Below are positions 23,213 to 27,193 of a stretch of 27,193 nt of DNA, piece by piece. Position numbers and translations under genes: made by a program. The stretch covers positions 1 through 27,193 of the IMG/VR virus record IMGVR_UViG_3300042534_000339; one strand, given 5' to 3'. Source of the DNA: a virus. Position 1 is the stretch's first letter. Each line of letters starts with the position of its first letter. Below the pieces are notes generated by a model. The model worked only from the letters and a program-made list of their open reading frames with translations, ran no database searches and was not told the DNA's origin.

Positions 23213-26200
23213 ATGGCAACGATGCTCCCTGAGTACCACCCCGCAGTTCTGGCTTCTGAAACCACAGATTACCAGGCAAATACGCTGGCGTCTATCACCA
23301 ATGCTCTTACCTACGGAGCCGGCAGCGCGCTGGCCTCAGGCGCTCTGAGCATCTATAATACTGTTGTAGACTACGCCGGTGGCGAAGGTGTCAATATTGA
23401 AAATGCCGTTCGTACTTACGGTGGCAACAACATGGGAGATTACTACAGGGACAATAAAGATACTATTGACCTTGTTGGCTTTGTTGGCACATCTCTGATT
23501 CCTGGAAGCATTGGCATCAAGGGCCTGAGTCTGGCACGAACTGGTTACCTTGGCGGCAACGTTGCAAAGTACACGGCGTTGCCTGTTGTGAGAAAACAAG
23601 AGTACACACGCCAAGCTCTGCAAGAAGTTGCTGCGGATGGTGGAGTGCTCAAGTCTATTTTGTCTTCAAACCAGCGCAAGATTATTGGTTGGGAAATGGC
23701 TGACCAAGCCATGACTGCTGCAGCATTTGAGCTTGGCGTTGCTGCGCTGATGAATGACAGTCCGATTTTTGATGATGCCGGTGTTACTGAGTTCGCTTGG
23801 AATGCGGCGCTTGGCCTGGGCTTTGGCACAACTGTCGGCACTGTCTTCAACTCTTTCGTCTCCCGTGGCCTGCTGCGCTCTGCTGAACGTGAAGTTCAAG
23901 CTCAGATGCGCACTGTTGACATTCTGGAAGATAAGGCAAAGATGAGTCTAGTGGCAGGCACTGATAGCTTGCTGCTTGCTGAAAGTATTGTCTCTCTTCC
24001 CAAGGCTTTTGACAATCTCAACTTTGAGTACACCACTGTCAACGAGGCAGGCAAGCGTGTAAAGACTTCTATTGAACTCGAGACTGCAAACAAGTTGCAG
24101 ATTCGGAAAGAGGAAGTTGAAAGGCTTGGCCAGGATAAACTCAAACTCAAGTTCAATCAGCTGGCCCAAGGAAATGAGAATGTTGGGCAGTCATTTTATG
24201 AAGCTCTGAAGGGCAGGCTTGATATTCTGCGTGAGATTGGCACGCCCCCTGCGGAGCAAGTGCAAGCCATTCATGGCTATTTGAATCTGCTGGAAAGCGT
24301 GAGGCCAGTGGATGCTGAGCGCCTGGCGCTGGAAGCACGTAAATTTTATATCGTTATCAAGCCTGAAGGAATGCCAAAGGAAGATAGAACGCTGGCAAAT
24401 ATGTTTTCTCTCAAGCGGCTGAAAGGTCCAGCAGGCAACGAGATCACTAGCAAGCAAGCATATTATCTTTCTGAAGGTGTGACTAAAGAGGATCTGAACA
24501 TTGCAGATTGGCTGCAAGTATCTGGAAGAGAGACTAACGTAAAGAGATACTTTGCACAGAATCCTGATGTTGATGGTGTGTTTCTGCCTAACGGTGCAAT
24601 TTCTATCAATCGGAACTCTAAGAAAATTCTCAAGTTCAAAGAGGATCCTGTCAGATTCTCAATGCTTGCAGACTTGGAAAGTCTTAGCTTGTCTCCTGAG
24701 GCTGTGCTGGCATTTGGTGACATTGTTGAAAAGGGCAAACTTGTCTTTGCACCGGATGCCATTTATGGCGGTGGCAAAAAGTTTGTTCAAGAGGCTTCGA
24801 GGAAAGCTGGCATTTTTTCTGATCCTCTGGAATCCAGTGCAAGGTTTGCATGGGCCAGCAAGCTGACGTCTTCAGAAGTTCAAAAGATCATTGGCACAAA
24901 TCTTGATGCCAGTGACTTGCCGTTGTTGGACAGGCTGATTGAGTTGATTGATGAAAAGGTTATTTCTGAAAAGTTTTTGACGGGAGTTACGTTCAAGACT
25001 GCACAGGGAGATCTGCGCTACGCGGATCTGGTGAATGTTAGAAATCTTGCAACTCAAGAGCGCATTGCAATTCTTGCTGAACAGCTTGGAGAGGCTGGTA
25101 CGAAGGGCCGAGTTCCCACTACGCAAGAGTTGGCCATTCATATGAACTCAGAGCGGCGCTGGGTTGAAGATGTTATCTCTCGGGGCTTTGCACCAGACAC
25201 TGCAGTCAATGCAGTAGGACGAGTCTACAAGACTGACCGCGCTCTTGTGCCTCGCACTGTGCAGCTTCAGTGGAACTTTTCTCCAGTTTCATCTGGCCGT
25301 GGAAATTATCTTCTGCCTGAAGAGGCATACAATCTCAACATGGGGCCAAATCATTTGGTCACCAAGGAGATGAGCAGGCAGTATCAGTTGGAGGTGGCGA
25401 GAAAGATTAACATTAGCGCCGCAGACTCTGTGCTTGAGCAGGATGCTGTCCTCATTCCCCATGAGACGGATTTTCTAGAGATTGGAAACAAGCTCAGCAG
25501 GACTGCATCTATTGAGGGTGCTGGCGCTAGTTTGCTGGGTGCATCGAATGCAGGATACGGAGAGAAAGCTAAACTTTTTGTGCAAGAGCTTGGCAAGAAT
25601 GTGGCGTTGCTTTCTCAAAAGTTCCGGGACAGGACTATTGAGACACTCTCTCCCAATGTCAATGCACTGCGTGCAAACCAAGCAGCCTCTGCTGAGCTTG
25701 GCATCCTGACCACGGCTCTGAGAAAGTCTGAACATAAGTATGTCTTTGCTCCGTTTGACACCGGTGCAGGAGACAATGTTCTGATTTCTGAAGCTGTGAG
25801 CAAGATTCTGGGGGACCCCAAGTTTACTGGCAGCCTGGATGAAGCTGTGCAGTATGCAAGTATCACCCAGCCCAGCCGCAGCCCACACAGGTTTGAAATT
25901 CAAAATCAGGAAGTCGTAGACTTTTTGGTTACCAGCACACGGATCAATGATCTGAGGCAGCAGAAGTTTACTACTCTTTACAATGCGGCAGGAGTCACAA
26001 AAAATCACACGGTTGGCCATGTCTATGCTCCGCCTATCAACACTGCCTTGTATCCTTACCATGCGTTTGTGAGAACAAAAGAAAAGCTGGGCTTGGGCAG
26101 TGACGTGTCCATGATTGTTGCAAGGTCTGATGCGCAGCTGCGAAAGTTGGCGTCAGAAGTTGGCGATGATTATGATGTCTTCTACACGACTGACACTGAT

Positions 26201-27193
26201 AACTATTTCAAGGCCAAGGGAAAATATGAATATCAGAACACTCTGAACGAGACTGCTGTGAACAGCGATCTTGCTCGGCGCGGGGTGCTGGCTGACTTCT
26301 TCCCAGAGACTAGGCTTGAAAATATTATGAATGACTGGCTTGGTTGGCACGCCAAGCAGGAAGAGAAACTCGTTCGCAACGCTGTTCAGGTGAAGAATAG
26401 AGAGTTCTTCTCTGAAATGCAGTTTCTCAGCGATCAGTACCGTCGCGTTCCTGAGGCCCGTGTTGGCGGGATTGGCGCGAGGTTGAAGTCTAAAATCTCT
26501 GATCCATTCGGAGATTATATCAAGACTGCACTCAACATCTCCAAGCAACAGGAGTTTCCACTTCTTGACTCGCTCAATGAGTTCATTGACGGACTCAGTA
26601 TTCGCGCTGGCGAAGCAATGCAGAATGCTTTTGGGCAAGCAGAGAAAGGTATTGTGTCTTGGCAGGATGCAAACAAAGTTGCTCAACGCTACGGCTTGCC
26701 GCAACCTTATCAGAACATTGAAACTTATATTGAAGCAAACAAGTCTGTCCCAGTCAATGTTGTCAGAGAGTTCTTCCAAAAGGCCAATGCAGTTCTTGCA
26801 ACTACAACGCTGCGCTTTGACTTCTTCAACAGCCTAATCAACATTATTTCTACCCCCATCATGCTGGGCACTGAGATGGCCAGTGTGAGAAGGATGATGT
26901 CGCAGACTCCTGAGCTTGCAGGAAAGTTGGCAGAGCTGACAAGTATCCGGGTTCCTGGACAAAACTATTCTGTCCCATCAACTACCAAACTCATTGCCGA
27001 GTCTGTCACCAACTTCTTCGGTGCAAACAAAGATGCACTGATGCAGCGGTACAAGGACATTGGTGCGATCAAGGAGATCAGCAAGATCTATCATGAGATG
27101 ATGGATGATCTTGCGTATCGGCCGAACATTGCACCAAAGGAGTGGGTTGATAAGCTCAAGCGCGGCACAGAGAAGGCGGCGACTATCACAGGG
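23213..27193 (+). CDS. Giant internal virion protein, 3' end cut by window
   Basis: From the ATG at 23213 the frame stays open to the last base, giving at least 1327 codons without a stop. GAGGA lies ahead of the start. The N-terminal part is Ala/Gly-rich and mildly hydrophobic (LASITNALTYGAGSALASGA; FVGTSLIPGSIGIKGLSLAR), as in membrane-penetrating ejection proteins. The rest is long, charged and helical, without any enzymatic motif I recognise. Size and position at the end of the ejection-protein cluster match the large internal virion or polyvalent proteins of podoviruses, which may carry an enzymatic domain further on. The end and any C-terminal domain lie outside this window. Confidence 0.75.
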   Translation, partial: MATMLPEYHPAVLASETTDYQANTLASITNALTYGAGSALASGALSIYNTVVDYAGGEGVNIENAVRTYGGNNMGDYYRDNKDTIDLVGFVGTSLIPGSIGIKGLSLARTGYLGGNVAKYTALPVVRKQEYTRQALQEVAADGGVLKSILSSNQRKIIGWEMADQAMTAAAFELGVAALMNDSPIFDDAGVTEFAWNAALGLGFGTTVGTVFNSFVSRGLLRSAEREVQAQMRTVDILEDKAKMSLVAGTDSLLLAESIVSLPKAFDNLNFEYTTVNEAGKRVKTSIELETANKLQIRKEEVERLGQDKLKLKFNQLAQGNENVGQSFYEALKGRLDILREIGTPPAEQVQAIHGYLNLLESVRPVDAERLALEARKFYIVIKPEGMPKEDRTLANMFSLKRLKGPAGNEITSKQAYYLSEGVTKEDLNIADWLQVSGRETNVKRYFAQNPDVDGVFLPNGAISINRNSKKILKFKEDPVRFSMLADLESLSLSPEAVLAFGDIVEKGKLVFAPDAIYGGGKKFVQEASRKAGIFSDPLESSARFAWASKLTSSEVQKIIGTNLDASDLPLLDRLIELIDEKVISEKFLTGVTFKTAQGDLRYADLVNVRNLATQERIAILAEQLGEAGTKGRVPTTQELAIHMNSERRWVEDVISRGFAPDTAVNAVGRVYKTDRALVPRTVQLQWNFSPVSSGRGNYLLPEEAYNLNMGPNHLVTKEMSRQYQLEVARKINISAADSVLEQDAVLIPHETDFLEIGNKLSRTASIEGAGASLLGASNAGYGEKAKLFVQELGKNVALLSQKFRDRTIETLSPNVNALRANQAASAELGILTTALRKSEHKYVFAPFDTGAGDNVLISEAVSKILGDPKFTGSLDEAVQYASITQPSRSPHRFEIQNQEVVDFLVTSTRINDLRQQKFTTLYNAAGVTKNHTVGHVYAPPINTALYPYHAFVRTKEKLGLGSDVSMIVARSDAQLRKLASEVGDDYDVFYTTDTDNYFKAKGKYEYQNTLNETAVNSDLARRGVLADFFPETRLENIMNDWLGWHAKQEEKLVRNAVQVKNREFFSEMQFLSDQYRRVPEARVGGIGARLKSKISDPFGDYIKTALNISKQQEFPLLDSLNEFIDGLSIRAGEAMQNAFGQAEKGIVSWQDANKVAQRYGLPQPYQNIETYIEANKSVPVNVVREFFQKANAVLATTTLRFDFFNSLINIISTPIMLGTEMASVRRMMSQTPELAGKLAELTSIRVPGQNYSVPSTTKLIAESVTNFFGANKDALMQRYKDIGAIKEISKIYHEMMDDLAYRPNIAPKEWVDKLKRGTEKAATITG

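Overview
The window is most likely the virion-structure and packaging half of a tailed phage genome (Caudoviricetes). It probably has a short podovirus-type tail: there is no tape-measure gene, and several large internal-virion (ejection) protein genes follow the lysis genes. All convincing genes lie on the + strand and are tightly packed, with ATGA/TAATG stop-start overlaps and Shine-Dalgarno sites. No integrase, repressor, polymerase or tRNA is visible, so lifestyle cannot be judged. The host is inferred to be a Gram-negative bacterium, perhaps a betaproteobacterium, from the SD sites, the M15 endolysin/small holin pair and the remembered style of the fibre modules. This is weakly supported.

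Layout. 1-752: non-coding, starting with a G/C homopolymer smear (possible assembly artefact), then an AT-rich stretch, a G-rich stretch and a leader with repeats. 753-1355: an isolated 200-aa protein of unknown function, closed by a clean intrinsic terminator. 1356-2070: a non-coding block with iteron-like AT repeats, an array of about ten small hairpins (mostly TTC/TTAC loops) and an operator-like palindrome. 2071-4065: a polyvalent-type HExxH protein and a probable small terminase subunit. 4066-4370: a gene-free stretch with many complementary segments, a candidate structured RNA. 4371-6314: a spike-base protein, a head-spike/fibre protein and two small proteins. 6336-13424: large terminase, portal, a small protein, probable scaffold, major capsid protein, a small protein, a terminator, another small protein and a head-tail adaptor. 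13445-18712: fibre/spike, small proteins, a second HExxH protein, a one-TM protein, a probable tail nozzle and a receptor-binding-type protein. 18724-19271: M15 endolysin and small holin. 19360-27193: four probable internal virion proteins, the last running off the end after 1327 codons.

How they work together: the terminases package DNA through the portal into a shell built from the capsid protein on the scaffold. The adaptor and nozzle complete the neck and tail, the two fibre loci bind the host, and the internal virion proteins are thought to leave the capsid with the DNA. The holin and peptidase release progeny. Base composition jumps to high GC inside host-contact genes, which suggests module exchange. 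The items most worth following up are the structured stretch at 4066-4296 and the hairpin array at 1608-1918.
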